DNA of 64,000 nt from Acidobacteriota bacterium (GCA_013289825.1 JABCZF010000019.1:32031-96030); one strand, 5' to 3'; shown: positions 1 to 9,358, counted from the stretch's first letter. Translations and numbers: made by a program. Notes: generated by a model not told the origin, from the sequence alone.

Positions 1-389
1 TGAGCGTGCTCCGCATGGCGAAGGCGGCGCTGCAATTGAAGGAAGTGGAAAAAATGCGTCCGCTGGACGAGATCGAATCGATCCAACTGCTGCAGACGCT
101 AGTGAAGCAGCGCAAAGAATCGATCGACCAGTTCAGAAAGGGCGGCCGCCAAGACCTGGTGGACAAAGAGAACGCAGAACTGAAATTTCTGGAAGCGTAT
201 CTTCCAGCGGGAGCCAGCGAAGCCGAGATGGACGCCGCAATCCTAAAGGCCATCGCCGACACCGGCGCAACCTCGATGAAACAAATGGGCGGCGTAGTAA
301 AAGCAGCAAAGGAAGCCTTAACGGGAAAAGCCGTTGACGGCAAAGCCCTAAGCGACCGCGCCCGCGAAAAGCTCTCGAAGCTCGGATGA
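1..389 (+). CDS. GatB/YqeY domain protein, 5' end cut off by the window
   Basis: This is the C-terminal part of a YqeY-type protein, a small family related to the tRNA-binding tail of the GatB amidotransferase subunit; its cellular role is not settled. The frame is open to the left edge, and residues SVLRMAKAALQLKEVEK match the family's N-terminal helix, so the GTG at position 6 is an internal valine and not a start. About 20 residues should lie outside the window. Later hallmarks are the LEAYLP segment and the MKQMGGVVKA stretch followed by the GKAVDGKALS turn. The family is normally about 150 residues, which fits. Confidence 0.88.
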   Translation, partial: SVLRMAKAALQLKEVEKMRPLDEIESIQLLQTLVKQRKESIDQFRKGGRQDLVDKENAELKFLEAYLPAGASEAEMDAAILKAIADTGATSMKQMGGVVKAAKEALTGKAVDGKALSDRAREKLSKLG

Positions 390-436
390 TGATTTGGGAA
401 TGGATGTCTTCGCATTAACCCGCAAACCAGGATCCC

Positions 437-1078
437 ATGGCACTCCCCGAACAAATCCCCCTCCGCTACACCGAAGAGGACGCCGGCTTCATAAGCGTCC
501 GCCCGGTGGTCAAGCAAATCTTCCGCCTGCACGAACTCGTGGACCTGGTCGTAAGCGTCGCCGGAAAAGACCCCGCCCGCGTCCAGCAAATTTTCCGTAG
601 CGGCACGGTTGTCTACAACGGATACCGCTATTGGTGGGACGCGCTCCCCGCCGAGCCGAAAGAAATCGAGCACCTCCTGCTTCCCTTCCCCGACGACGAT
701 CCGTCGCGCCCGTTCGAGCCGGAAAAGGCTACTGCCGGCCTTTTCGAAATCGGCGGCGGCGCGCAGCGCACCGTGGTGGAGATTTCCCGCCAGGATGCCG
801 CGCAAAAGAAACTCTTCGCCAGGCACTCTCCCTGGGACGTCCTCACCACCTTCGCCGCCGGAAAAACCGCCCGCTATGAAAAGTACGCTCACGCCCGCCG
901 CGCCGATCTTTTCCGCATTTCCCTTCCCTTCGACCAAGCCCAGCAGTTGGTTGCCGCGTTCCTCGCCGCCGCACCGCGCAAGCTGAAGCATCGTTGGAGC
1001 ACCCTCCGCCCCCCGGCGACGGTGACGTTTGTGTGTCCGCGCGAGAGCGGCCAGCGACCAGTGCCCGGCGTCCAGTGA
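437..1078 (+). CDS. Hypothetical protein
   Basis: A 213-residue soluble protein that I do not recognise. It has no signal peptide or membrane segment. It starts at ATG 437 behind a weak CCAGGAT ribosome site and follows the YqeY gene by 47 bases, so the two may be co-transcribed. The middle carries an aromatic motif (NGYRYWWDAL) and an acidic-proline stretch (LLLPFPDDDPSRPF). Codon use looks like its neighbours, which supports a real gene. The C-terminus is proline and arginine rich. No function is proposed. Confidence 0.7.
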   Translation: MALPEQIPLRYTEEDAGFISVRPVVKQIFRLHELVDLVVSVAGKDPARVQQIFRSGTVVYNGYRYWWDALPAEPKEIEHLLLPFPDDDPSRPFEPEKATAGLFEIGGGAQRTVVEISRQDAAQKKLFARHSPWDVLTTFAAGKTARYEKYAHARRADLFRISLPFDQAQQLVAAFLAAAPRKLKHRWSTLRPPATVTFVCPRESGQRPVPGVQ

Positions 1079-1143
1079 AGAGTGGATCGTGGGTGCCGAC
1101 GAATTGGTGGGGCGCCGAATTTCCGGGGCATCCGGCCACCCGC

Positions 1144-1521
1144 CTAGCTTTTATTGACGACCTCAATATCGTGGCCGTCAGGATCAAGCACCCAGGTTGC
1201 ATAATAGCCAGGATAGTATTCGGGACGGGCTTGGGGTGGTTTGTTGCTCCTTCCTCCTGCTTCTAAAGCGGCCTTGTAGAATGCATCTACTTCGGCATGG
1301 TTTTTCGCTACAAATCCGACGTGAACGGCCTGAGGATCGGGCTTCCCTTCTTTGAGCCAGAAAAAATGGCTTTTGCCAATACCAAACCCTTTCAAGTCTG
1401 GGTGTCCGTCTTTGCCTGCGTAGTCTGGAAGGGTTGTGATCCCAAGTGGCTCGAGAGCCTTGGCATAGAAAGCGACTGAACGCTTGAAGTCGCTGACTGT
1501 GAGAATAACGTGGTCAATCAT
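1144..1521 (-). CDS. VOC (glyoxalase/bleomycin-resistance fold) family protein
   Basis: A 125-residue protein of the vicinal oxygen chelate superfamily. It opens with MIDHVILTVSDFKRSVAFY, the typical first beta-alpha-beta unit with a metal-ligand histidine at residue 4, and ends with the second-module pattern WVLDPDGHDIEVVNK, which carries the usual C-terminal glutamate ligand. A second histidine lies in AVHVGFVAKN. The length equals a single-domain VOC protein that works as a dimer. A clear AGGAAGG site precedes the ATG. Substrate cannot be told; this subgroup (SnoaL-free, lactoylglutathione-lyase-like) is usually annotated only to family level. Confidence 0.88.
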   Translation of the reverse strand: MIDHVILTVSDFKRSVAFYAKALEPLGITTLPDYAGKDGHPDLKGFGIGKSHFFWLKEGKPDPQAVHVGFVAKNHAEVDAFYKAALEAGGRSNKPPQARPEYYPGYYATWVLDPDGHDIEVVNKS

Positions 1522-1602
1522 ATTTTCCTTCCTGTTTTCGTTGGTTGATCAGATGACGGCGTCGCCTTCCTCGACCGAGCAGACCTGGTTGCGCAAACGA
1601 CC

Positions 1603-1630
1603 GAGGCTCGGAAGAAAGGAGCCGAGCCTC
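1603..1630. other. Inverted repeat in a 429-base gap between VOC and DinB genes
   Basis: The gap from 1522 to 1950 holds no convincing gene. It contains one perfect 9-base inverted repeat: GAGGCTCGG at 1603-1611 pairs with CCGAGCCTC at 1622-1630, leaving a 10-base loop. There is no T-run on either side, so it is not a standard terminator. It lies about 80 bases upstream of the VOC gene start and about 320 bases upstream of the DinB start, so it could be an operator or leader hairpin. Otherwise I see nothing in this gap. Confidence 0.35.
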
Positions 1631-1950
1631 CCGCGGCGGGCTAATTATAAGATGTGATTTTCACACTCGCTATCAGCAGATTGCCATGGCCAACGACGAG
1701 AGCGGAGAGTTGCTCCTCGAGCGACGTTTGGCAGATGCGCGGGGAATATAATGGGTGCCCGAAGGCTATCTACCACTGGGGTTACGAGCAGATTGCGCGT
1801 TTGTGAACGGCGGGTGACGGGCGGCTCGCGCCTGTTTTTATTTTCGGGCAAGGGATAGGTGTGCCGCAGCATGACGGAAAGAAGCTGGCGGCAAGCGCAG
1901 TGTTCTTATCGGGGGCCGTACTATCCAGCGGTTCAATTGGGAGGGCTACG

Positions 1951-2511
1951 ATGGCACTTGAATCACACGCTGTGCTTGTCGGGATTCGCGACTCGTTGCT
2001 TGAAACGTATGCGAGCAACGACGCGATGAACCAGCTGATCCTTTCCGAGCTTGACCCACGGGCGTGGCGAGCGCAGCCGCCGGGCGAAAAAGGCAGTGGC
2101 CGGACAATCGCGGCCATCTTCGCGCACCTGCACAACTGCCGTCTTGTGTGGCTGAAGAATTCGGCGCCGCATCTGAAGTGTCCGGCGCCGCTTGATCCCG
2201 ACCGCTGCACGATGAAGCAGGCTGTCGCCGCGCACAAGAGAAGCGCCGCGCAGTGCCTGCGCATGTTGACGGATGCGCTCTCGGCCGCTCCGAATCGCCG
2301 CGTGGCAAAGTTCTCTCGCGGCAGTTGGACGCAAACGTGGCCCGCCGGTGCGACCATGTTCGCTTACATGTTCTCGCACGAAGCCCACCATCGCGGCCAG
2401 ATTTTGATGTTGGCCCACCAGGTCGGCTACCGCGTCCTCGACAAAACGCCCGGCGTCTGGCACTGGGAAAAGCTCTGGAAACAAGCGGGCCTAACCGCGC
2501 GCCCGCGCTGA
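1951..2511 (+). CDS. DinB family protein
   Basis: A 186-residue DinB/YfiT-type four-helix protein, a family of metal-dependent putative thiol-transferases with mostly unknown substrates. The expected histidines are visible: AAIFAHLHNCRLVW in the second helix and FSHEAHHRGQILML near the C-terminus, the most conserved family signature. The frame is open back to a GTG at 1861, but ATG 1951 is preceded by GGGAGG at good spacing and gives the usual N-terminus, so I chose it. The protein has no signal peptide, unlike the second DinB protein at 32906. Confidence 0.85.
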   Translation: MALESHAVLVGIRDSLLETYASNDAMNQLILSELDPRAWRAQPPGEKGSGRTIAAIFAHLHNCRLVWLKNSAPHLKCPAPLDPDRCTMKQAVAAHKRSAAQCLRMLTDALSAAPNRRVAKFSRGSWTQTWPAGATMFAYMFSHEAHHRGQILMLAHQVGYRVLDKTPGVWHWEKLWKQAGLTARPR

Positions 2512-2552
2512 GCGGCGGTGTCTCCGCGCAGAGCGGGCAGCATTGCGATGAA

Positions 2553-2605
2553 GGGAGATTGGGTTGAAAGAGAGCTGCCCGCCACGGTCGGCGGGCTCTG
2601 GAAAA
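2553..2605. repeat. Diverged copy (R0) of an intergenic structured repeat
   Basis: The gap between the convergent DinB and DUF3857 genes contains GGGAGATTGGGTT, then AAAGAGAGCTG and CCCGCCAC. These match the ordered blocks of the repeat seen at 20691-20797 with an internal deletion. They are followed by a strong hairpin, GCCCGCC pairing with GGCGGGC around ACGGTC. The hairpin may end transcription from the DUF3857 side. The relationship to the other copies is judged by eye and is weaker than among the other three. Confidence 0.4.
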
Positions 2606-2667
2606 GGTAGAGAACCCAAGAGCACGAGCAGGAGTGCCTGTGCCACAGGCAGCGCTCCACTCACGCG

Positions 2668-4719
2668 CTAGTGGGCGACAGGTTTGAGGACGGCGGTGTT
2701 GCGCTCGTCGGACGCGATGATGCGGTAGAACTTTTTCAGGTCGTCAGCTTTGGAGACGGGGACGCTGAGCTCCTTGATTTCGACAGTGCGGGTGTAGCGG
2801 ATGGTGTCGCCCACGGCTTCTGTTTTGCTGTGATAGCTGCCGAAACTGTAATCAACATCAATAGGCGGAGGCAGTTCGTCCACCACATAGCCCGGGGGAA
2901 GTTTGATTTCAAAGTTGTCGGCGTCGTGGCGCGGACCTTCAAATTCGATCGAATATTTTCTGGGTTCCTTCGTTTCGAGGACTCCACTGGCGTGCGAGCC
3001 GATGACGCGGGGACGAACGAGCAGGAGGTCGCCGGCCGTCTTTCCATAATCGAGTGCGACGAAGGACCAGTCGTACCCGAAAGGCAAGGAGTTCTGCTTG
3101 AGGTTGCTGACGGTGGCCTTGGTGATCTGGAAGGTGCCCATGGAGTGCGACATCATGGTCTCGATGGGCTTGATGCGGTCGGCATCTTTTTCGACATAGC
3201 GGAGAGTCATCCGCTGGTACCAGGCGGAATCGCCGACACGGGTTTCATGCACGCTCCCGCTGAGGGTACCGCGGGGATCGAGCGTGAGTTTGGCGGTGCG
3301 CGTGGTGCCGTTCGCCGTGGTGCTTAACTGCGGCAATCGGGTGAGTTCGCCGCCGCTGGGAGTGACCAGCAGGGCGTAGTTTGCCTGCAAGGGGCCGCGG
3401 AGTTCGCCGAATGGCGTGACCTCGTCGGTGGGATCGAAGAAAAGCAAACGGCCGAGTGCGGGGTGCTGAATGGTGGCGACAAGAGAGGGGTCGTTCGCGG
3501 TGTCAGGCAGATGGATGGCAAGAATGGCGTGGTTGAAGGAACCGACATGGGGAGGAGTGGCCGGGGTGACGCCGCCGCGGTTGGTGTTGATGACGACATG
3601 GTAGGAATCAATATTCAATTCCTTGAGCATGGAAGCGAGGAGAGTGGCTTTGTCTTTGCAATCTCCAAAGCGGCGGGTGAAGGTGTCCGGCGCTGGGTGC
3701 GGCTGCCAGCCGCCGATACCCAATTCGATGGCGACATAGCGGATGTCTTTCTGCATGAACTCGGCCAGGGCACGCATCTGGTCGACGGAATTCTTGCGGT
3801 TGGCGGTGAGTTCGGCAACCTTTTGCTTGATGGCAGGCGAAGCGTCGCGGCGATTTTGCAGCAGCCCGTTGTACCAAACGCCCATCTCGGACCAGGTCAG
3901 GAAACCGTGATTGGCCCCGCTGGGGGGAATCAGGCTGACAATCATGACACCCGCGATACCTCTCCAGGGAGGCATGAATTGCTCGTCTTTAATCTCCGGA
4001 ACATTCCTGACAATCCACTGCCATTGATTGTTTCCCAACGTGCTGGGCTGGAGGTCGGGATGATTCAGCCAGACCGCCTTGTATTCCCAGCCAGGCGGAA
4101 GCTGGAGTGTGTACCGGGCTTCGCCGACAGGAACGCTCTCCTGGAAAGACCATTCATCCTGAAGGACGTAGGGGCGGTCTTCGTGTTCAACTTCAAAGCC
4201 GACGATGTTGCCCGGCTCCGCCGCGGGAATGGAAATCATCTTGACGCGCACGTCGGTGACGAGTTCTCCGCCTTCGACATCGGTATATCCCCGCTCCGTT
4301 GCATCCTTCTCTTTCACCTCGAAATCTTTTCCCTGAGCGGGGATGCACCAGCCATGGATGCTGGTGATTCGGGAGTCGGAATCAAAAGGCAAGGCAACCT
4401 TGCCAAAATGCCTGCCGTCGGGGCGAAGAATTTTGTAGGCACTGCGGTCGATTTCCTTGAGCTTGCCGTTCGGCTGCACCATCAGAATTTCTTCCGAATA
4501 GAGAAGGATGGCGTCTGTTTTTTCATCGTGTGGGGGCAGCGGGGCGCTGGTTAGCGCGTGCATCCAAGCGGGCGCATCGGCGGCGAACGACGGGCGCGGG
4601 AGGAGCGCGACGAGCAAGAGGAGCACGAGCGAGCCCATGGCCAGAGTCGCGGGCGCGCACGGAAATTTAATTGTTGGCCGAAGCAGCGCCAGGTTCGAAA
4701 ACGATCTGTTTTTCATCAC
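2668..4719 (-). CDS. Secreted DUF3857 / transglutaminase-like protein, triad intact
   Basis: A 683-residue exported protein with an N-terminal DUF3857 beta domain (about residues 60-270) followed by a transglutaminase-like cysteine-protease fold (about 290-440) and a C-terminal beta domain. The catalytic triad is visible: Cys354 in FGDCKDKATLL, His397 in SFNHAILAI and Asp429 in LFFDPTDE. A signal sequence ends near PRPSFA-ADAP around residue 46. The start is GTG 4719 (or ATG 4716), which overlaps the end of the upstream paralogue by about 50 bases; an alternative ATG at 4638 would give a shorter signal peptide but has no ribosome site. Members of this family are exported proteins of unknown substrate, often encoded in tandem in Acidobacteriota and Bacteroidota. 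Confidence 0.87.
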   Translation of the reverse strand: MMKNRSFSNLALLRPTIKFPCAPATLAMGSLVLLLLVALLPRPSFAADAPAWMHALTSAPLPPHDEKTDAILLYSEEILMVQPNGKLKEIDRSAYKILRPDGRHFGKVALPFDSDSRITSIHGWCIPAQGKDFEVKEKDATERGYTDVEGGELVTDVRVKMISIPAAEPGNIVGFEVEHEDRPYVLQDEWSFQESVPVGEARYTLQLPPGWEYKAVWLNHPDLQPSTLGNNQWQWIVRNVPEIKDEQFMPPWRGIAGVMIVSLIPPSGANHGFLTWSEMGVWYNGLLQNRRDASPAIKQKVAELTANRKNSVDQMRALAEFMQKDIRYVAIELGIGGWQPHPAPDTFTRRFGDCKDKATLLASMLKELNIDSYHVVINTNRGGVTPATPPHVGSFNHAILAIHLPDTANDPSLVATIQHPALGRLLFFDPTDEVTPFGELRGPLQANYALLVTPSGGELTRLPQLSTTANGTTRTAKLTLDPRGTLSGSVHETRVGDSAWYQRMTLRYVEKDADRIKPIETMMSHSMGTFQITKATVSNLKQNSLPFGYDWSFVALDYGKTAGDLLLVRPRVIGSHASGVLETKEPRKYSIEFEGPRHDADNFEIKLPPGYVVDELPPPIDVDYSFGSYHSKTEAVGDTIRYTRTVEIKELSVPVSKADDLKKFYRIIASDERNTAVLKPVAH

Positions 4720-6646
4720 CGGATTTCACCACCAGAAAGAAGTTGCGTAACGATGGGTAGAGTTCCTTTTGCAGGAGAAAGAGGTCGCAGCGAAGCACAC
4801 GTGTAACGTGAACGGCACCGGGCTTCTCTTCCACCGTGAGAATGTACTCGGCAGCCTTGGCGTCCTGATCCTCAGGCTTCGGCACGCTTCCTATTTTCCA
4901 GCCGGCGGGCAGCTCGACGGTGACATCGTCGGTTTTGCGGTACGGAAATTGGAAATAGATCGGATTTACGCGGTTGGTGTGCGCGAACATGCGTTTTTCA
5001 GTGGAACAAAATATTCCCGCGGGCATCAATGCTCGGCGGCCAGCGGAAGAGATCCAGCCGGGAATTTTGACTTCATACTCGGCAACCAGAGGCTTCTCGG
5101 AGCTCGCCCAGTCGGGCTGGTTCTTGAGTTCCACATCTACAGACGCCGGTACGTAATCCTTGAGGACTTCCTCGAGGTATTTCTTGCGCGCCTCCGCGTC
5201 CTGATTCCGCCATTCCTGCCTGCGGGTGGACGCCTGGAGGCCGGTGTAAGTGACCGTGACTCTTCCTTCAAGAGCGCCCTCGCCGGTGATTTTGAAGTCG
5301 GCCTTGCGGATGATTTGAGAGTCGGCGCTTTGCGGCAGGGGGGTGTCAATCCAGACGCCGCCGTCCTTGTTGAGTTTCAAGCCCTGCACACCGGTCTCCT
5401 TCCAGGGGAGGAAGCCGTAGGGCGCAAAGGCGGCGCCAGGGTTGAAGTACATCTCCTTGCCGTCAACCTTGACGATGGCGATATTGGAGTTGAGTTCGTC
5501 GCTGTTCATGCGGCTTTGCTGGAAAAAATAGTCATCGCGGGTGGCCACGAATGCCCCCGAGGCTTCAAAACCCGCGGCGCGAGCCAAGCCGACAAAGAGC
5601 CAGGTGAGGTCAGAATCACTCCCATAGCCATATTTGAGCACGTCGGCGGCGTTCTCGATTTTTTTCTGCTTTTCGCGCTTTTCCTCCTCAGCCGATTTGC
5701 GGGGCTCATAGCTGAGATTGCGAAACTGCTGGACTCGTTCGTAGATTTTCCGCAATTTTACGTCCTGAGAATCGGCGGGAGCAACGACGCCGGAAACGAA
5801 GCTTTCAAGCTCCTTGCGCTTGCTGACGAAGCTTTCCATCGAGTCGTAGCGCTTCCGTCCGTATTTGCGCCAGAATTTGGCGGGGTCCTCCTCAAACCCT
5901 TCCTGGCTGTAGAGGAAGAGAATGCGGAATTTCAATTCGTTTTCCGGGGGCATGTAGTCTTCCACCAGGAACGCGGGGATATCGTGCGCGGTCATGCGGA
6001 CAACATGGTCGGGGTCCTGTTTGGGAGGGACCGTGCCCGCTGGCAAACCGGCGGGCCAGCTCCAGCGCACGGCCCACTCCGGGAAGGGTTTCAGGCTGAA
6101 TTTGGCGAGCCGGGTGAAGAGCTGATCGCTGACGACCCAGTAGGAATTGAAGATATAGTAGTCCTCGTAGTCATAGTTGAAATGGTATTCGACGATGCTG
6201 CCCACCTGGACGTCGGGGATGTTAAATGTTTTTGCGCGGATCCTGGTTCCCTTGGTTTTTTCGATGGTTTTGTCGTAGACCTTACCGTCGAAATTGACGA
6301 TTGTGCCGTCGGGGCGGATGGTACGGGCGCGAATGTTGCTGATGTTCATGCTGGCGTCCAGCTTGTAATAAGGGATTTCGATATTGGCAAACTGACGGCC
6401 TTCCTCGGTGAGGATCTTGATGCGGACATAGTTGTATTCGGTGGAGGCATGGCTGGCGTCTTTGCGGTCGACCTGGCGATAGAGATAGATGGCGGGGGCG
6501 CCGGGCGCTTTGGGGTCGCCGGTCATTTTGAGGTCGGCGGGGTCGATAGGCTGCCACTCGTCGCCCGAGGCGGTGGGGAGGAACGGCCGGAACAACAAAG
6601 CGGCAGTGAAGAGAATCAGAAGAAGACCCGGGCGGCGGAGTTTCAC
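4667..6646 (-). CDS. Secreted DUF3857 protein with degenerate transglutaminase domain
   Basis: A 659-residue paralogue of the downstream gene, with the same layout: signal peptide (ending near PTASG-DEW), DUF3857 domain (about 60-240), transglutaminase-like region (about 295-420) and C-terminal beta domain. Aligning by eye to the neighbour puts Ser343 (GYGSDSDLTW) where the catalytic cysteine should be, Ser387 (LNSNIAIV) at the histidine and Asn402 (MYFNPG) at the aspartate, so all three catalytic residues are replaced. It is therefore probably a binding or scaffold protein, not an enzyme. Start GTG 6646 has AGGAG eight bases upstream. It overlaps the next gene by about 50 bases, which suggests translational coupling and joint function. 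Confidence 0.85.
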   Translation of the reverse strand: MKLRRPGLLLILFTAALLFRPFLPTASGDEWQPIDPADLKMTGDPKAPGAPAIYLYRQVDRKDASHASTEYNYVRIKILTEEGRQFANIEIPYYKLDASMNISNIRARTIRPDGTIVNFDGKVYDKTIEKTKGTRIRAKTFNIPDVQVGSIVEYHFNYDYEDYYIFNSYWVVSDQLFTRLAKFSLKPFPEWAVRWSWPAGLPAGTVPPKQDPDHVVRMTAHDIPAFLVEDYMPPENELKFRILFLYSQEGFEEDPAKFWRKYGRKRYDSMESFVSKRKELESFVSGVVAPADSQDVKLRKIYERVQQFRNLSYEPRKSAEEEKREKQKKIENAADVLKYGYGSDSDLTWLFVGLARAAGFEASGAFVATRDDYFFQQSRMNSDELNSNIAIVKVDGKEMYFNPGAAFAPYGFLPWKETGVQGLKLNKDGGVWIDTPLPQSADSQIIRKADFKITGEGALEGRVTVTYTGLQASTRRQEWRNQDAEARKKYLEEVLKDYVPASVDVELKNQPDWASSEKPLVAEYEVKIPGWISSAGRRALMPAGIFCSTEKRMFAHTNRVNPIYFQFPYRKTDDVTVELPAGWKIGSVPKPEDQDAKAAEYILTVEEKPGAVHVTRVLRCDLFLLQKELYPSLRNFFLVVKSGDEKQIVFEPGAASANN

Positions 6647-6870
6647 GAAAGGCTCCTGATGAAAAGGATGGGCGCCGGAAGATGCGGAGTGGCCAATCCC
6701 AATCCAGAGCCGGAATTATCGAGGCCTGGGAATGGGAGAACCACTAAGCCCCCACAGAGCGGACCTGCTGTCAATTGCAGGTGACAATACTGACTAGTGA
6801 GGGGGTTGTCAAGAGAACGTGTGGGGTGAAAGCATCGTGGAAGGCGGCTGGGGAATGCCGGGGAGGAGAA

Positions 6871-6897
6871 CGCCATCCGGGAGAATGGCGCTCCCGG
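6871..6897 (+). promoter_or_regulatory. Two mutually exclusive hairpins in the leader of the OPT gene
   Basis: The 353-base gap (6647-6999) between the divergent DUF3857 and OPT genes has no gene. About 100 bases before the OPT start, CGCCAT (6871-6876) can pair with ATGGCG (6885-6890). Alternatively CCGGGAG (6877-6883) can pair with CTCCCGG (6891-6897). Each hairpin uses the other's loop, so only one can form at a time. This is the layout of a switching leader, though a chance palindrome is possible. No promoter can be placed with confidence. Confidence 0.35.
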
Positions 6898-6999
6898 CGG
6901 AGGAAGCGCTTTGCCGGCGGGCCGTGGTGGGGCATAATCCGGGCACACGGAAACAAACGAACGTTCGAAACGAACTGACGAAGATTCAGGGAGGAAACG

Positions 7000-9201
7000 G
7001 TGAGCGACCGTCCATGGAGTTCCACGGCACCCGCGGCAGAATTTCGGCCGTATGTGCCGGCTGAGCAGAAGCTGGCCGAATTTTCCTTGCGGGCGGTGAT
7101 CCTCGGCGGATTTTTCGGGCTGCTTTTCGGCGCGGTGACGGTATACGTGGGATTACGCGCCGGACTGACGGTGTCGGCATCAATTCCAATTTCGGTTTTG
7201 TCCATCAGCATCCTGCGGGCGTTCGGGCGCTCGACGATTCTCGAGAACAACATTGTGCAGACGACGGGGTCGGCGGGGGAATCGCTGGCGGCGGGGGTGA
7301 TGTTCACACTGCCGGCGCTGATTTTCCTGGGATTCAGCTCCGACTTCACCTTCTGGCGGATTTTTCCGATCGCGCTTCTGGGCGGGTGGCTGGGTGTTCT
7401 GTTCATGGTTCCCATCCGGCGGCAGCTGATCGTGAAGGAGCACGGCAACCTGGCTTTCCCTGAAGGGACAGCCTGTGCTGACGTGCTGGTTGCGGGAGAG
7501 CGCGGCGGATCGTTTGCCGGGCGCGTCTTCTGGGGACTGGGTCTGGGCGGAGTTTACACCTTCCTGATGAACACAGTGCAAGCGTGGACTGGGCAACCGG
7601 AAGCGCGCCCCGGTTGGTTTCCCGGCGCATCGTTCCGCGCCGCAATCACTTCGGAATATCTGGGCGTCGGCTACATCATCGGGCCGCGGGTGGCGGGGAT
7701 TCTGTTCGCGGGAGGGATCGTGTCGTGGCTAGTGATGATGCCGGCCATCAAGTTTTATGGCCAACTGGCCGGCAACACACCGATCTATCCGTCTACAATT
7801 CCGATTCCGCTGATGTCGCCCGACCAGATTTGGAGCAGCTACATTCGCCCGATGGGCGCCGGCGCGGTTGCCGCCTCGGGGCTGATCACGCTGCTGCGGA
7901 CAATGCCAACGATCATCTCCGCACTCCGTGCCGGTCTGAAAGACGTCCGTGCGGAAGGTAGCAGCCATTCCGACTCTTCCAGTCGCCTCGATTATGAGGT
8001 TCCCATGCGGTGGGTTGTCGGCGGGTCGATCGTCATCGTGGCCATGATCTGGGCCGTACTTACGTTCTTCCCCATCCAGGGAGCGCAAACGGAGTGGTAC
8101 CAAAACCTCTTTGCGGCCGTGTTCGTGGTGGTCTTCGGATTCCTGTTTGTAACTGTTGCGGGGCGCATCAGCGGGTTGCTGGGCAATTCCTCCAATCCGA
8201 TCAGCGGAATGAGCATCGCAACACTGATGGCGACCTGTGCCATCTTCTTTCTTGCCGGATGGACCAGTCCCCGATACGCAGTCCTGGCGCTGATGATCGG
8301 AGGGGCGGTATGCATCGCGGCGGCGATTGCCGGGGCCACTTCCCAGGATTTAAAGACCGGCTATCTGGTGGGCGCAACTCCTTTCTGGCAGCAGATGGGG
8401 CTGCTGGTTGGCGTCACCGTTTCGACCGTGGCCATCGGCGCCACGCTGAACCTGATGAACAAGGGGCTGACGAAATACATCCCAACGACGATTCCCGTGA
8501 ACATACAGGCTTTGCCAAGCGGGGTGAAAATCGAGCGCGATACGTTCGTTTATCAAAACAGGAGCTACGTTCTGGTGAATTCGCTGGGCTCGCATGAAAT
8601 TCCCGACGGAGAGTATCTCTACGACGCGGGCAGCAAGGAAATCGAGTTTCAGTGGGCGCAAGGCATCGGCAGCGACAAAGCACCCGCGCCCCAGGCGCGG
8701 CTGATGGCCACAGTCATCAATGGAATTCTCAATCAGCGACTGCCGTGGCGGCTGGTGCTGATGGGCGTGGCGCTGGTGATCGCAGTGGAGATCCTCGGAG
8801 TGCGCTCACTGGCCTTTGCCACCGGGTCCTATCTTTCCATTGCCACCACCGGGGCGATGTTTGCCGGAGGCCTGATCCGCTGGCTGGTGGAAGTGACCAC
8901 AAAGGAAAAAGACGAGGGCGAAGCAAGCCCCGGCGCGTTGTTCTCTTCCGGATTGATCGCGGCGGGAGGCGTGTTTGGATTGCTGGCCATCGTTTTGCGA
9001 GTGGTTGCCGACGCCGCAAAACCGGAAAGTTTTCTGGCCCGGCTGCCGGATTGGCTGGCCTTTGGGCCGAGGCACTGGGCTTCACTGGCGTTCAACGAAA
9101 AACTGGCAATGCCGACGCAGGCGCAATCGCTGCTGGGCGTGCTGATGTTCGGACTGCTGGCAGCCTCGCTGTTTTATTTCGCGCGGAAGAAGCTGGATTG
9201 A
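7000..9201 (+). CDS. OPT family oligopeptide transporter
   Basis: A 733-residue polytopic inner-membrane protein of the oligopeptide transporter family, which moves small peptides or metal chelates with protons. It has the family's N-terminal signature region (residues 30-110 with YVGLRAGLTVSASIP and NNIVQTTGSAGESLAAG) and repeated hydrophobic segments to the end. One soluble insert lies at about residues 490-560. The start is GTG 7000, with GGGAGG nine bases upstream. It stands alone and diverges from the DUF3857 pair. The bacterial members of this family are often called EspB-like or simply OPT; the exact substrate is unknown. Confidence 0.93.
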   Translation: MSDRPWSSTAPAAEFRPYVPAEQKLAEFSLRAVILGGFFGLLFGAVTVYVGLRAGLTVSASIPISVLSISILRAFGRSTILENNIVQTTGSAGESLAAGVMFTLPALIFLGFSSDFTFWRIFPIALLGGWLGVLFMVPIRRQLIVKEHGNLAFPEGTACADVLVAGERGGSFAGRVFWGLGLGGVYTFLMNTVQAWTGQPEARPGWFPGASFRAAITSEYLGVGYIIGPRVAGILFAGGIVSWLVMMPAIKFYGQLAGNTPIYPSTIPIPLMSPDQIWSSYIRPMGAGAVAASGLITLLRTMPTIISALRAGLKDVRAEGSSHSDSSSRLDYEVPMRWVVGGSIVIVAMIWAVLTFFPIQGAQTEWYQNLFAAVFVVVFGFLFVTVAGRISGLLGNSSNPISGMSIATLMATCAIFFLAGWTSPRYAVLALMIGGAVCIAAAIAGATSQDLKTGYLVGATPFWQQMGLLVGVTVSTVAIGATLNLMNKGLTKYIPTTIPVNIQALPSGVKIERDTFVYQNRSYVLVNSLGSHEIPDGEYLYDAGSKEIEFQWAQGIGSDKAPAPQARLMATVINGILNQRLPWRLVLMGVALVIAVEILGVRSLAFATGSYLSIATTGAMFAGGLIRWLVEVTTKEKDEGEASPGALFSSGLIAAGGVFGLLAIVLRVVADAAKPESFLARLPDWLAFGPRHWASLAFNEKLAMPTQAQSLLGVLMFGLLAASLFYFARKKLD

Positions 9202-9358
9202 AGGGGCGGCAAGGGACGGGGGAACGTACAACAGCCAGCACATGCGGCACCCGCACGAATGCGCAGGAGTAACCGTACAGGGCTGGCCGGGCTGAACCCC
9301 GCCGGCTGGGGGAAACACCCTTTTGACTGGGTGGCCGGGGCCGCCGTACACTGCAGTA

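Noticed and set aside
4769..6784. A 671-residue open frame on the plus strand over the DUF3857 gene
   Set aside because: It is the antisense shadow of a real gene; its residue make-up follows from GC-rich codon use, and it shows no known motif.
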